A stretch of DNA of 64,000 nucleotides from Hymenobacter sp. BT18 (GTDB lineage Bacteria > Bacteroidota > Bacteroidia > Cytophagales > Hymenobacteraceae), in contig NZ_CP050954.1 in the NCBI RefSeq assembly GCF_012273015.1, forward strand, positions 1,612,001-1,676,000, read 5' to 3'. The notes beneath the pieces were generated by a model. The model was not told the origin of the DNA. It ran no database searches and saw only the letters and a program-made list of their open reading frames with translations. Shown in pieces: positions 25,001-31,429 of the stretch (the stretch's first letter is position 1; the number at the start of each line of letters is the position of its first letter). A program made the position numbers and the translations under genes.

Positions 25001-25371
25001 TGCTCCTGGTAGTAGGTAGCGTAGAGCTGGCCCAAAAGGCTGTGCAAGATGGGCCGGGCGGGGAACTGGGCGGTTTTGAGGTCGGCTTCCAGCAAGGCAA
25101 TGCCTTTTACATCAGACTCTTCCTCCTTAGCTTCCAGCAGGCGCAACTTGTAAAGCAGGGCACGCAGGTACTCGGGCGCGTCCTGACGCTGGCGGGCCGC
25201 GCGGTACAGCTCATCAACTATTTTGGCCGCCGACGCTGTCTGGTTTTTTTTCAGCAGGGCATCTACCTGCTGCCATTTTTTAGGGTCGGGGCCGGCAGGT
25301 GGCGTAGGGGCCGAGGAGCCAGTGGAGAACAGCATAAGCAAGACAAAGCAGGCAAGCAGAACAGGACGCAT
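19099..25371 (-). CDS. Alpha-2-macroglobulin family protein (very large)
   Basis: 2090 residues from the ATG at 25371, which begins a signal peptide (MRPVLLACFVLLMLFSTGSS); the 30-residue upstream extension is rejected. Order of parts: TPR-like helical N-terminus (30-400), macroglobulin domains including MG2-type TDRAIYRPGQTLYFKG (about 620), Ig-like MG domains, the A2M region FQMPEAVTRWQLLA, a thioester-type C1535-S-E-Q motif (CxEQ), an alpha-toroid (complement TED-like) and a C-terminal macroglobulin/receptor-like domain. Bacterial A2Ms trap proteases in the periplasm or at the surface. No penicillin-binding protein 1C gene is adjacent, unlike the classical pbpC pairing. A short Lys/Glu-rich insertion (around 20990-21100) and a local low-GC stretch (21730-21960) interrupt the otherwise even composition. 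Confidence 0.9.
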   Translation of the reverse strand: MRPVLLACFVLLMLFSTGSSAPTPPAGPDPKKWQQVDALLKKNQTASAAKIVDELYRAARQRQDAPEYLRALLYKLRLLEAKEEESDVKGIALLEADLKTAQFPARPILHSLLGQLYATYYQEHRYQLYDRTSGATEDAPPADTSAQDIRTWDAARLGSAVVRHYRASVQEEPIRQQQLPLARLGYAVQGGSAEGRSLRPTLYDLLAHRAVEGLQNDEFYVTHPAVQFELKATNLYAPAREFAQLKLTAPTADSLNGQFHALQVLQQLTAFRLQDAQNPAALADVDLKRLRFVQQHSVLASKDSVYQRALARAADTYQALPISTEFLAEQAENLEARHPAKAREIALVAEKRFPKSRGAQRARALRQRIEAVAIAFTSEDVVLPNQPWLLKLQVRNATQLYAKAYRVSSAQALRQLEQAYRKPLTWEERYARVLAAKPAAAWALPVAGPVDYTSHSVQQAGPALPLGHYLLVLSTAADNPVKTRDNVTTAYGELHVSELSLVRRNSATQPGPQVLVLHRQSGQPQVGASVLPFFQYYDQPSRNYQQRRGNITTTDAEGQAQVAMGMVTGENTQLRALLLTKGVDSLLMEEGGYYGPRYIPDQEQLQRRTFLYTDRAIYRPGQTLYFKGILTETLAGKSRLLTGQPVSVRLVDVNGQTVQTLPFTSSDFGSFHGSVVLPTGLLNGEMSLQTDNGSIGFAVEDYKRPTFQVTFEPVKGTPVLGQPVAVRGQATAYAGQPVDGATVRYRVVRRTVWPLYRPYGGRMGYPGPGGRSEVEISNGTTQTDSAGGFTINFTAQSEAGANKRGGWGPGYVFEVSADVTDAAGETRTGQQTISLGNAALTLQLQVPELLNRDKLPALRLLSTNATGEARPAKGQLRLYRLTPPARAFRPRAWERPEREALSREEFKRRFPLDAYGHEDNDSTWARTEVFTQDFDTNTTPLLPELAAALAKQQTGRYLLEATATSAEQPTKTEQRFTLYTPSANELPVPTPDWFVALQDSVVPGQTAQFLVGSSEAGARVLVEVEAAGQPLRREWLTLNANEQRLVSVPVPATLGETQLYVHTTQVRDNRLYLHNAVVQVATPPAPLRLSIATFRDKLQPGQKETWRVTIHNAGGKPANAELLATLYDQSLDTFRPHGFADLDFPKPYHPALLGWNGQFRTEESNVLFYQEGSVDIVELVYPEINLWGYSSKNDIVYAVNRRFAGVAVQRKSMARGEAAMAAPAPMVAMDAQAGADKVMSEAVETAAPGSAQSPKPAQPDLSGVQARKNFRETAFWLPALRTNAQGETVLEFQMPEAVTRWQLLALAHDQQLHTGLLRRDLVTQKSLQVTANAPRFFREGDQLRFSAKLSNLTAQPLSGTTQLFLFDARTQQPIESKVLQGAAQQQFKLAANQSTAVSWSLRIPETAEGQVPLEAITYRVVASAELSRKKEEGRADKKSRKEVKDQKRAIGNKQLQTVSDGEENTLPVLPNRILITESLPLPIVGPATREFELKKLTSTTSGTRRNYSLTLEMTPNPAWYAVQALPYLMEYPYECSEQVFSRLYANLLAARILQQNPRLQPVLAEWKRAAQAGDGSADSRALTSKLEQNQELKALLLQETPWVRDAQNDTERMRRLAELLDEPRLRAETARALLKLAKMQQPNGAFPWFEKMPDDRYITQLIVAGFGKLQKLGAFDASQDEQARPILQNALRYLDEQLQRDYTELRKQPKVDLKKDHIGDIQIQALYARSFWLKQTVAKSAQPAQAYYQQQAVTYWPAQTRYLQAQLALALHRTKAAPSAVRDVLTGLRENALHSPELGMYWKEVRGGYYWREAPTETQATLIEAFDEVQDDQKAVDEMKLWLLKQKQTQHWESTRATADACYALMLRGSDWLQPTQPLQVRVGGELVKPTAQQTGTGYFKTTWSAAEVKPAQGKVSVQKTDAGVAWGALYWQYFEQFDKITPATTALSLERQLFREQRTTGGPVLERLTAAAPLRVGDVLVVRLVLRADRDLEYVHLKDQRAAGLELISQSSGYRYQGGLGYYESPRDAATNFFIGFFPKGTHTFEYRLRAAQSGDFSGGLSQLQCLYAPEFTTHSAGTRVQIGELSGK

Positions 25372-25486
25372 AAGCCAGTAACGCGGGACGCATATGGTTG
25401 AGTACTGGCATAGATGCACGGATCCGGCCAAAAGCACATGCACGAAGAAAAAAATGCACAAAAAAGTAATCTGACCGCTCCACGCC

Positions 25487-25538
25487 GAATAGCAAAACGC
25501 CCGCTCCCTGAAGTGAGGAAGTGGGCGTTTTGCTATTC
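25487..25538. terminator. Terminator-like hairpin between A2M and DinB genes
   Basis: GAATAGCAAAACGCCC (25487-25502) pairs with GGGCGTTTTGCTATTC (25523-25538) around a 20-base loop. It ends the DinB-like transcript on the minus strand; the T content within the stem is moderate. Confidence 0.6.
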
Positions 25539-25550
25539 AGTTTCGAAGCG

Positions 25551-26162
25551 CTACTCAGTTTCGAAGGTGGCGGGCTTAGTGGAACCAGCGGCGGGTTTGT
25601 TGTCCAGCACTTGCTCCGCCTGCAGTAGATGGCGCTCCAAGTGCAGCACCAAGGCCTCCAGCTGATCGGTGAGGCGCAGACGCAACAGGGGAATAACGGG
25701 GTTGGGAATACGCACCCGGTTGGCATTCACCTCTCGGGCTACGGCAATAATGCGCAGCAGCTCATCGAGCTGGCGACCAAAAACTTCTACGACCGTGCGT
25801 GGCAGACGGGACCCGCTCGGGGCGTACTGCTGAGGTGCTTTCAAGGGCTTCTCACTGGCTGGTGTGCGCATAGCGTCCACCAGCTTACGGCCGAAATAAC
25901 CATGCTTCACTAGCTCGGCGGGGCGGCTACCCTGCTGCCGGGCCAGGCGCACGCGGCGCATCATATCCGGCAGGTAGTGCCCCCCCATAATATTGAGGTG
26001 TTCCAGGCACTGACCTACGCTCCACTTGCCGGGTCCGGGCCGGCGGTTTAGCTCCTGCACATCCAGCGGCCGAAAGCGCGCATTGGTTATTTCCTGCGCC
26101 TGGCGGACGCTTTGTTCCAGCTGGTCGAGGAATTCGGTGGTGCGGGTGGGCGAGGCAGACAT
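25551..26162 (-). CDS. DinB-like protein
   Basis: 203 residues from the ATG at 26162. Four-helix DinB-type layout with the conserved PGPGKWSVGQCLEHLNIMGG at about residues 37-56, which supplies one metal-ligand His, and a later helical half. The superfamily includes thiol-dependent S-transferases and damage-inducible proteins; specific substrate unknown. The final 18 bases including the stop are tandemly duplicated just beyond the gene (about 25533-25565), so the last codons are followed by a second copy of the same end. Confidence 0.7.
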   Translation of the reverse strand: MSASPTRTTEFLDQLEQSVRQAQEITNARFRPLDVQELNRRPGPGKWSVGQCLEHLNIMGGHYLPDMMRRVRLARQQGSRPAELVKHGYFGRKLVDAMRTPASEKPLKAPQQYAPSGSRLPRTVVEVFGRQLDELLRIIAVAREVNANRVRIPNPVIPLLRLRLTDQLEALVLHLERHLLQAEQVLDNKPAAGSTKPATFETE

Positions 26163-26449
26163 AATAACAGACCAATAGCAGTGGCAGCGGGCCAAGGTAC
26201 GCGAAGCGGCGCGTTTAGCCAACCTTTTCGGCCGCGTGGCTGTCAGTGGCCGCCTCTACCAGCGGCTTCGCCCCCCGCAATACGCATTCGATTTGCCGGT
26301 ATATACGGCTACGGCATGGTAGCGGACCACTTTTATGCGTACTTGCCAGGCACCTAACCCCCACGTAGAGCTCAACGTTAAAATCAGATACCCTACGGCT
26401 GCTTACCACCGCTGCCAGGCCCCGATAACCAGCCTACTCTCCTTGCTTT

Positions 26450-26815
26450 ATGCCTACCTCCCCCCCGCCCGATGCATTAATTCCCGACTGGAGCCTTCTG
26501 GAAGAACTGGCGGGCAGCAACACAGGATTCATCCGGCGGATACTCGAAACCTTCCTGCAACAGGCCCCTGCGCACTACCAGGCTTTCCGGGCCGCCGCCC
26601 GGGCCGCCGATTTTCCGCAGCTGGCCCGCGAAGCGCACAGACTGCGCGGACAGTTGGCTTATTTTGGCCTGGCAAACCTTGTCAGCCAACTGGAACAGCT
26701 GGAAGCCGCCGCCAAAACCGCAGACCCCGGGGCGTTGCCTGCAACCGAGCACATTGCCCACCAGCTGCTGCTGGTCTTGCCCCTGGTAGAGGCACGCTGC
26801 CAACGACTACCTTAA
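26450..26815 (+). CDS. Hpt-domain phosphotransfer protein
   Basis: 121 residues forming a single Hpt domain: four-helix bundle with AHRLRGQLAYFGL at about residues 62-74, matching HxLKG, so the His in this motif is the phospho-acceptor. There is no kinase domain. Hpt proteins pass phosphate between hybrid kinases and response regulators. It lies 76 bases upstream of a LytTR regulator, but the LytTR output domain and position alone do not prove they are partners; a hybrid kinase would be encoded elsewhere. Confidence 0.75.
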   Translation: MPTSPPPDALIPDWSLLEELAGSNTGFIRRILETFLQQAPAHYQAFRAAARAADFPQLAREAHRLRGQLAYFGLANLVSQLEQLEAAAKTADPGALPATEHIAHQLLLVLPLVEARCQRLP

Positions 26816-26891
26816 ATCCGGAAGTCCCGCTCACCCCGTACCTTGCAGCCTCTCTTCAGTTCTGCCCCGTATGCCCTCTTCCCCCGCTCCC

Positions 26892-27590
26892 ATGCGCTGC
26901 CTTATCGTCGACGACGACCCGTTAGCGGTACAGATTGTTGGCAACTGCATCACCAATACACCCTTCCTGACGGCCGTGGGCCATTACCATAGTGCTGTAG
27001 AGGCGGCCGAGCACCTGCGCACTTCCCCCGTCGATTTGCTTTTTCTGGACGTGGAGATGCCGCTGATGTCGGGCTTAGAGCTGCTGGGCACTTTTCCCAA
27101 TCCTCCCCTGGTGGTACTCATCACCTCCAGTAAGGAGTATGCCGTGGCCGCCTTCGAGTTTTCAGTGGTCGATTACCTGGTGAAGCCCATCAGCTATGCC
27201 CGGTTTCTGAAGGCCGCGCAAAAAGCCCTCGACCAGTTTTCCAGCACTGGCACTGAGGCCGAACCAGCCCCCGACTCGGCGGATTTCACCTTTGTGAAGG
27301 TAGATAACAAGCTGGTGAAAGTGCTGTTTGATGAAGTCCGCTACGTGGAGGCCCTGGGCGACTACGTGCACATCGTCACGGGCCAGAGTAAGCTCATTGT
27401 GTACAGCACCATGCGGGCCGTGGAGGAGAAGTTTCCGCCGGCTTTGTTTGTGCGCGTGCACCGCTCGTTCATCGTGGGGCTGAAGTGGATTCAGGCCATT
27501 GAAGACAATGCCATTATCATCGACCAAAAGTCCATTCCCATTGGGCAGACATACCTGCGGGATGTAACGCAGCGCTTGAATAAGTTCTAG
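26892..27590 (+). CDS. LytTR response regulator
   Basis: 232 residues from ATG 26892 (MRCLIVDDDP; an ATG 21 bases upstream is also possible). Receiver domain with acidic pocket DDD, phospho-Asp in LLFLDVEMPLMSG, and the Lys in VKPI; then a LytTR DNA-binding domain from about residue 125, with YVEALGDYVHI and FVRVHRSFIVGLKWI motifs. It binds DNA to control target promoters. The neighbour upstream is an Hpt gene, suggesting a phosphorelay; no kinase is adjacent. Confidence 0.9.
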   Translation: MRCLIVDDDPLAVQIVGNCITNTPFLTAVGHYHSAVEAAEHLRTSPVDLLFLDVEMPLMSGLELLGTFPNPPLVVLITSSKEYAVAAFEFSVVDYLVKPISYARFLKAAQKALDQFSSTGTEAEPAPDSADFTFVKVDNKLVKVLFDEVRYVEALGDYVHIVTGQSKLIVYSTMRAVEEKFPPALFVRVHRSFIVGLKWIQAIEDNAIIIDQKSIPIGQTYLRDVTQRLNKF

Positions 27591-27613
27591 GCCAGGTTGT
27601 TTGGGGGCGGCTT

Positions 27614-29113
27614 TTAGCTCTGTTCTGGCTGCATCAGCTGCAGAGCCAGCTGCCACATGTTCTCGTAGGGAATGATTTCGGTACCGGCAAAGGCCTCACC
27701 AGGCATGGGCGTCTGCGCCAGCTTAGCGAGTAGCGGCTGCCCTTTACGCCGACACACCACCACATCGAAGTTTTCTGTGACCGTGAGCTGCAGCAACCGG
27801 AAAAACAGCCGGCTGCGCAGGGCCGCCGCCTCCCGCAGGTGGGTACCGGCATATTTGCGCAAGCCTTCGAGGCGGGAAAGCAGTTCCTCCAGGTTGCGCT
27901 GCTTGAGGTAGTACATGAACTGCAGAATGAGAATGGCCACGTTCAGGCCCTGCTTATCGCGGCTGTATTCGGGAAGCACGTGCATCAGCTGGGCAAAATG
28001 CAGGTTGCGCACCGGTAGGTTTTCCGGCGCCACAAAGTTCAGGTAAGCGCGGTATAGCTCCCACCGCTGCTGGGCAGCCGTGCGCAGCTTGCTAAAAAAC
28101 GGATTGTCGAGGGCCATCTTTAGCAGCTCGGCGGCCTTGCGGTACTCGCCGGCATGCATAGCCAGCAGCAGGTAGTGCTCCATGAACACAAACCAGTTGC
28201 CCGACGACCGGTGGAAGGCACTGAGATACTGCGCCGCCAGGCGGAGCCCTTCCTGCAAGCGCCGCGCCTGCAAGTGAGCAAACACGCTGTAGAACATATT
28301 GTAGCGCCGGTCAAAGCGCTTGGCGTTCAGCTTACCCGCTTCCCAAAGCGTTTCCGATTCACTGGTCGTCCGGATGATGCCTTCGTAGTCCCCAATCAAC
28401 TCCTGCTGCATCAGACGCAGCTTGTACAGATGGTCGTACACCCGAAAGGTGGCAGCTCGCTGGTACAAAGCCTCCGTTTGCTGCACAAACTCCGGCAGCT
28501 TGGTGAGCAGTTGCTGCCGGATACGTACCTGGTCGGAGAGCATCATCTTGGCTTCCCAGAAAATGCGGCTGGCTTCCTGCTCAATCTGCAGGAGGTTTTC
28601 AGCCTGCGCCAGCTGCTTTATAACCCGTCGGTAATGGCCTACCTGCCGCTGTTCAGCATATATCTGGCGCAAGCCCAGCAGGCTAGTTACCTCATGCTGG
28701 GTGAATTCGCCTTCGGAGGCCAGCCGCTGGCACCGGCGGTACAACTTCTCCGATACTACATACTCCCCTTCTCGCAGTAGCACCCCGGCCTGGTAAAGTA
28801 AATCCAGGCACTCCTGTTCATAGCGGCGGTATACCGGGTGGCGGGCATCGGTGTAATCCAGAAAAAATAAGTGACTAAATAGCTTGAGCTGCACCCGCGA
28901 CTTGAGCTTGCGCAGCGCGGTCTGGCTAACAGCGCTGGTACTGCCGTAAAGCTCCCGGGCTGCCTGCAGCGTGGTTATATTGTCGCGGGTCTGCAACAAC
29001 TGTAACAACTGCAGCTCTTTACTCTGACCTGGTTTCTGGGTAAAATCCAGTAACGGTGTTACTTTTAAGCGCCGATTGGTAACAATGCGGGCAATAGACG
29101 TCAATTCCTTCAT
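27614..29113 (-). CDS. TPR-like helical protein, possible peptide-responsive regulator
   Basis: 499 residues, family not recognised by name. Residues about 30-85 look like a winged-helix or HTH (LQLLQLLQTRDNITTLQAAR then ALRKLKSRVQLKLF). The rest is a long helical array with TPR-like spacing, for example LLGLRQIYAEQRQVGHYRRV at about 146 and EHYLLLAMHAGEYRKAAELL at about 318. No signal peptide, so cytoplasmic. It diverges from the 60-residue peptide gene at 29454, which precedes an oligopeptide transporter. In Gram-positive bacteria TPR proteins of the RRNPP group bind re-imported peptides; a similar role here is inference from layout and fold. Homologous families could also be ordinary TPR scaffold proteins. 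Confidence 0.55.
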   Translation of the reverse strand: MKELTSIARIVTNRRLKVTPLLDFTQKPGQSKELQLLQLLQTRDNITTLQAARELYGSTSAVSQTALRKLKSRVQLKLFSHLFFLDYTDARHPVYRRYEQECLDLLYQAGVLLREGEYVVSEKLYRRCQRLASEGEFTQHEVTSLLGLRQIYAEQRQVGHYRRVIKQLAQAENLLQIEQEASRIFWEAKMMLSDQVRIRQQLLTKLPEFVQQTEALYQRAATFRVYDHLYKLRLMQQELIGDYEGIIRTTSESETLWEAGKLNAKRFDRRYNMFYSVFAHLQARRLQEGLRLAAQYLSAFHRSSGNWFVFMEHYLLLAMHAGEYRKAAELLKMALDNPFFSKLRTAAQQRWELYRAYLNFVAPENLPVRNLHFAQLMHVLPEYSRDKQGLNVAILILQFMYYLKQRNLEELLSRLEGLRKYAGTHLREAAALRSRLFFRLLQLTVTENFDVVVCRRKGQPLLAKLAQTPMPGEAFAGTEIIPYENMWQLALQLMQPEQS

Positions 29114-29453
29114 CCAACTTCTCTGCCTAAGTACGTTTCCAGTTTCAGTGAGGCGTGCATGCCTGCCAGAATGGGCCGTTAATGTCTAAGAGAAACGCGC
29201 TACATGCTACCTAAACTCCCCGGTTTTTTGACCTCCGGATGTCACAAACCTAGCATGAATTTCACAAAGATTCACATTTTACATCGAGTATTATTAGGCT
29301 TAAATCAATTAAACCAGATTTGCCTAGCAAAAGAATGCAATTTCTATGAATCAAAGTTATAGTCCTCAATTATAGGTTTTCTTCCTTTACTGACGTATTT
29401 TTTTAGAGGAAATTCGGATCAAATCTTCAATCACTCTCAAAACTGCGTCCGAC
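29114..29453. other. Divergent intergenic region, AT-rich
   Basis: 340 bases separate the divergent TPR-like gene and the peptide gene. It is clearly lower in GC than its surroundings. On the minus strand TAGGTTTG (29252-29245) matches TAnnTTTG about 130 bases before the TPR-like start. On the plus strand TAGGTTTT (29373-29380) is a near match about 75 bases before the peptide start. No strong palindrome was found. Confidence 0.5.
29245..29252 (-). promoter_or_regulatory. -7 element TAGGTTTG for the TPR-like gene (candidate)
   Basis: Full match to the Bacteroidota -7 consensus on the minus strand, giving a leader of about 125 bases before the start at 29113. The upstream TTTG is closer than usual, so spacing is not ideal. 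Confidence 0.35.
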
Positions 29454-29636
29454 ATGTTAGAACTTATTGCCCTCGCTCTGTTGCAGCTAGCTACCTTCTT
29501 CACGAATCCTAGTGCAACCACTACGGCGCCTAAGCCAACTAACACGCTCAATACCGGTGGAGGTAGCTGGGGCGAAGGTCAAGCAACTGAAACCGGTGGT
29601 GGCAGTTGGGGTGAAGGCCAGGTGAAAAAGCCATAA
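29454..29636 (+). CDS. Small peptide with duplicated TGGGSWGEGQ motif
   Basis: 60 residues. A hydrophobic N-terminus (about 1-16, MLELIALALLQLATFF) without an obvious basic start is followed by a Thr/Pro/Ala linker and two C-terminal repeats of period 13, T-G-G-G-S-W-G-E-G-Q at residues 34-43 and 47-56, ending KKP. The two repeats differ at six of ten codons, all synonymous, strong evidence that the peptide sequence itself is under selection and the gene is real. No lipobox or known RiPP leader was recognised. It is 74 bases upstream of a peptide-binding lipoprotein gene and divergent from a TPR-like gene. A secreted signal peptide precursor, RiPP precursor or small surface protein are the options; the first fits the neighbours best (inference). 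Confidence 0.75.
   Translation: MLELIALALLQLATFFTNPSATTTAPKPTNTLNTGGGSWGEGQATETGGGSWGEGQVKKP
29553..29621 (+). repeat. Two-copy coding repeat of the small peptide
   Basis: Copies at 29553-29582 and 29592-29621 encode the same ten residues, with six third-position changes and no amino-acid change. Confidence 0.9.
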
Positions 29637-29710
29637 TCCTGGCACTGCGCCTGCGCCATTCCAAATCTTGGGTATCTTGCCCGCAGCCGGCTAAATCCGG
29701 CCCCATCGGC

Positions 29711-31426
29711 ATGTTCGGATTATGGTTTCGCACGGCGTTGCTTCTTGTGCTGTTGGCGTCCTGCCAGGCACCGTCCCCTCCTACGGCCCAGGTACGCATT
29801 CGTTGGGCGCGCGACCCGGAGTCGCTGCATCCGCACACGCTGGCGAATGCCATGGCCCTTCAGGCCGTTAACCTCACGTATCAAAGCCTGCTGGCAGTTG
29901 ATGCTGTACACCAGCGGTTTGTTCCTTTATTAGCCGACTCATTGCCCGCTGTGCGGCGCAACGAGTCGGCTTCTTTTTTCACCTACCGGATTCGTTCGTC
30001 CGCTACCTGGGATGATGGGCAGCCCATTCTGGCCAGCGACGTAGCCTTTACGCTCCGAGCTATGCGCTGCCCCGGCCTGCCCAATGAGCGCATGCAGGCG
30101 CAGTACGGGTTTATCCAGGATATTTACATTTCCCCGAAGGATGCGCGCCGCTTCACCCTGGTATGTGCCCCCTACGCCCCGGACTACGTAACGCTGTCGG
30201 GCGACTTTGCTATTCTGCCGGAACACCTGCTCGACTCAGGCCGTATTCTGCGCCGCATTCCGCTGGCCCGCCTGGATTCGGCGGCGACCCGCCAGCCCGC
30301 AGTAGCGGCCGTAATTGGCCGCCTTGCCGCAGCAGGCCTCGAACGCTCCCCCGGCCGGTACGGTAGCGGCCCCTACCGACTGGTTGACTGGAAGCCAGGC
30401 CAGCAGCTGACACTGGAGCGCAAGCGCGCTTGGTGGGCCGATCCACTGCAGCGCACGGTTCCTCAACTGTTAGCCCGCCCGCAGCGCATCAGCTTTCAGA
30501 TTATTCCGGACCAGACGACGGCGCTGCTCGCCCTCCGTCGTAATGAGGTAGATGTTTACGCAGGAATTCCACCAGCCGATTTTGCGCGGCTTCAGTACTC
30601 CGCCTCTGATACAGCCCGCCTGGGCCTCTACACCCCCGATTCTTACGAAATGATTGTGGCGGGCTACAACACCCGGAAGCCTACCTTCAGTAACGCCCTT
30701 GTTCGCCAGGCCATCAGCCATCTTATCAACGTGCCCGGCATCCTCAAGGGCGCCGTGCACAACCTGGGCTATGCCAGTGTAGGCATGATCAGCCCACATC
30801 AACTCCTTTTCTATAACGATAGTCTGCAGGCCGATACTTTTGACCCCGCCGCTGCAACAGCCCTGTTACGCCGAGCGGGCTGGCGCCAAACGGCCGACGG
30901 CAAGTGGCAGAACCCCGCGTACGCAGTATCCCCCCTGGCTTTCACCATCAGCTACCGGGCCGGAAACGCTGCGTATGAGTTCATTGCCCTGCAGCTTCGG
31001 ACCGCGGCCGCCCGCATTGGTATTACAGTGCAGCTACAGCCTGTAGAAAGCTCCCTGCTTACGCAGCAACTGCAGACCGGAAACTTCGATTTGTACCTGC
31101 GCTCAATCGTTGGCAACCCGTTTGCCCACAACTTCATCCCTCTGCTGCACTCCCGTAGTACCGGCGAAGCGGGCGGCAATTACACTGGTTTTGGCTCTCC
31201 CGCTACTGATCGGCTACTGGAGCGACTGGCGGCGGCCGAGGATACGGCCACCAAGCGCACATTGCTCCGCCACTTTCAACGCATCATTCAACGGGAACGG
31301 CCTCTGCGGGTGTTGTACTTCACTCGCAACCCCATTGCCATAACCAAGCGCTTTACCAACCTGGGGCTATCGAGCCTGTCGCCGGGGTATGAGGTAACGG
31401 GGTTTGTGGAGCAACCAAGGCCCTAG
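29711..31426 (+). CDS. Peptide/oligopeptide ABC transporter substrate-binding lipoprotein (SBP family 5)
   Basis: 571 residues. Lipoprotein signal with lipobox LLASC (Cys about residue 18). The SBP_bac_5 fold is recognisable: RIRWARDPESLHPHTLANA, then YRIRSSATWDDGQPILASDVAFT, and a central YGSGPYRLVDWKPGQQLTLE, typical of OppA/DppA. It would capture peptides in the periplasm and hand them to the permeases encoded 3 bases downstream. The peptide gene lies 74 bases upstream and is probably co-transcribed. Whether it binds that peptide is untested. Confidence 0.9.
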   Translation: MFGLWFRTALLLVLLASCQAPSPPTAQVRIRWARDPESLHPHTLANAMALQAVNLTYQSLLAVDAVHQRFVPLLADSLPAVRRNESASFFTYRIRSSATWDDGQPILASDVAFTLRAMRCPGLPNERMQAQYGFIQDIYISPKDARRFTLVCAPYAPDYVTLSGDFAILPEHLLDSGRILRRIPLARLDSAATRQPAVAAVIGRLAAAGLERSPGRYGSGPYRLVDWKPGQQLTLERKRAWWADPLQRTVPQLLARPQRISFQIIPDQTTALLALRRNEVDVYAGIPPADFARLQYSASDTARLGLYTPDSYEMIVAGYNTRKPTFSNALVRQAISHLINVPGILKGAVHNLGYASVGMISPHQLLFYNDSLQADTFDPAAATALLRRAGWRQTADGKWQNPAYAVSPLAFTISYRAGNAAYEFIALQLRTAAARIGITVQLQPVESSLLTQQLQTGNFDLYLRSIVGNPFAHNFIPLLHSRSTGEAGGNYTGFGSPATDRLLERLAAAEDTATKRTLLRHFQRIIQRERPLRVLYFTRNPIAITKRFTNLGLSSLSPGYEVTGFVEQPRP

Positions 31427-31429
31427 CCC

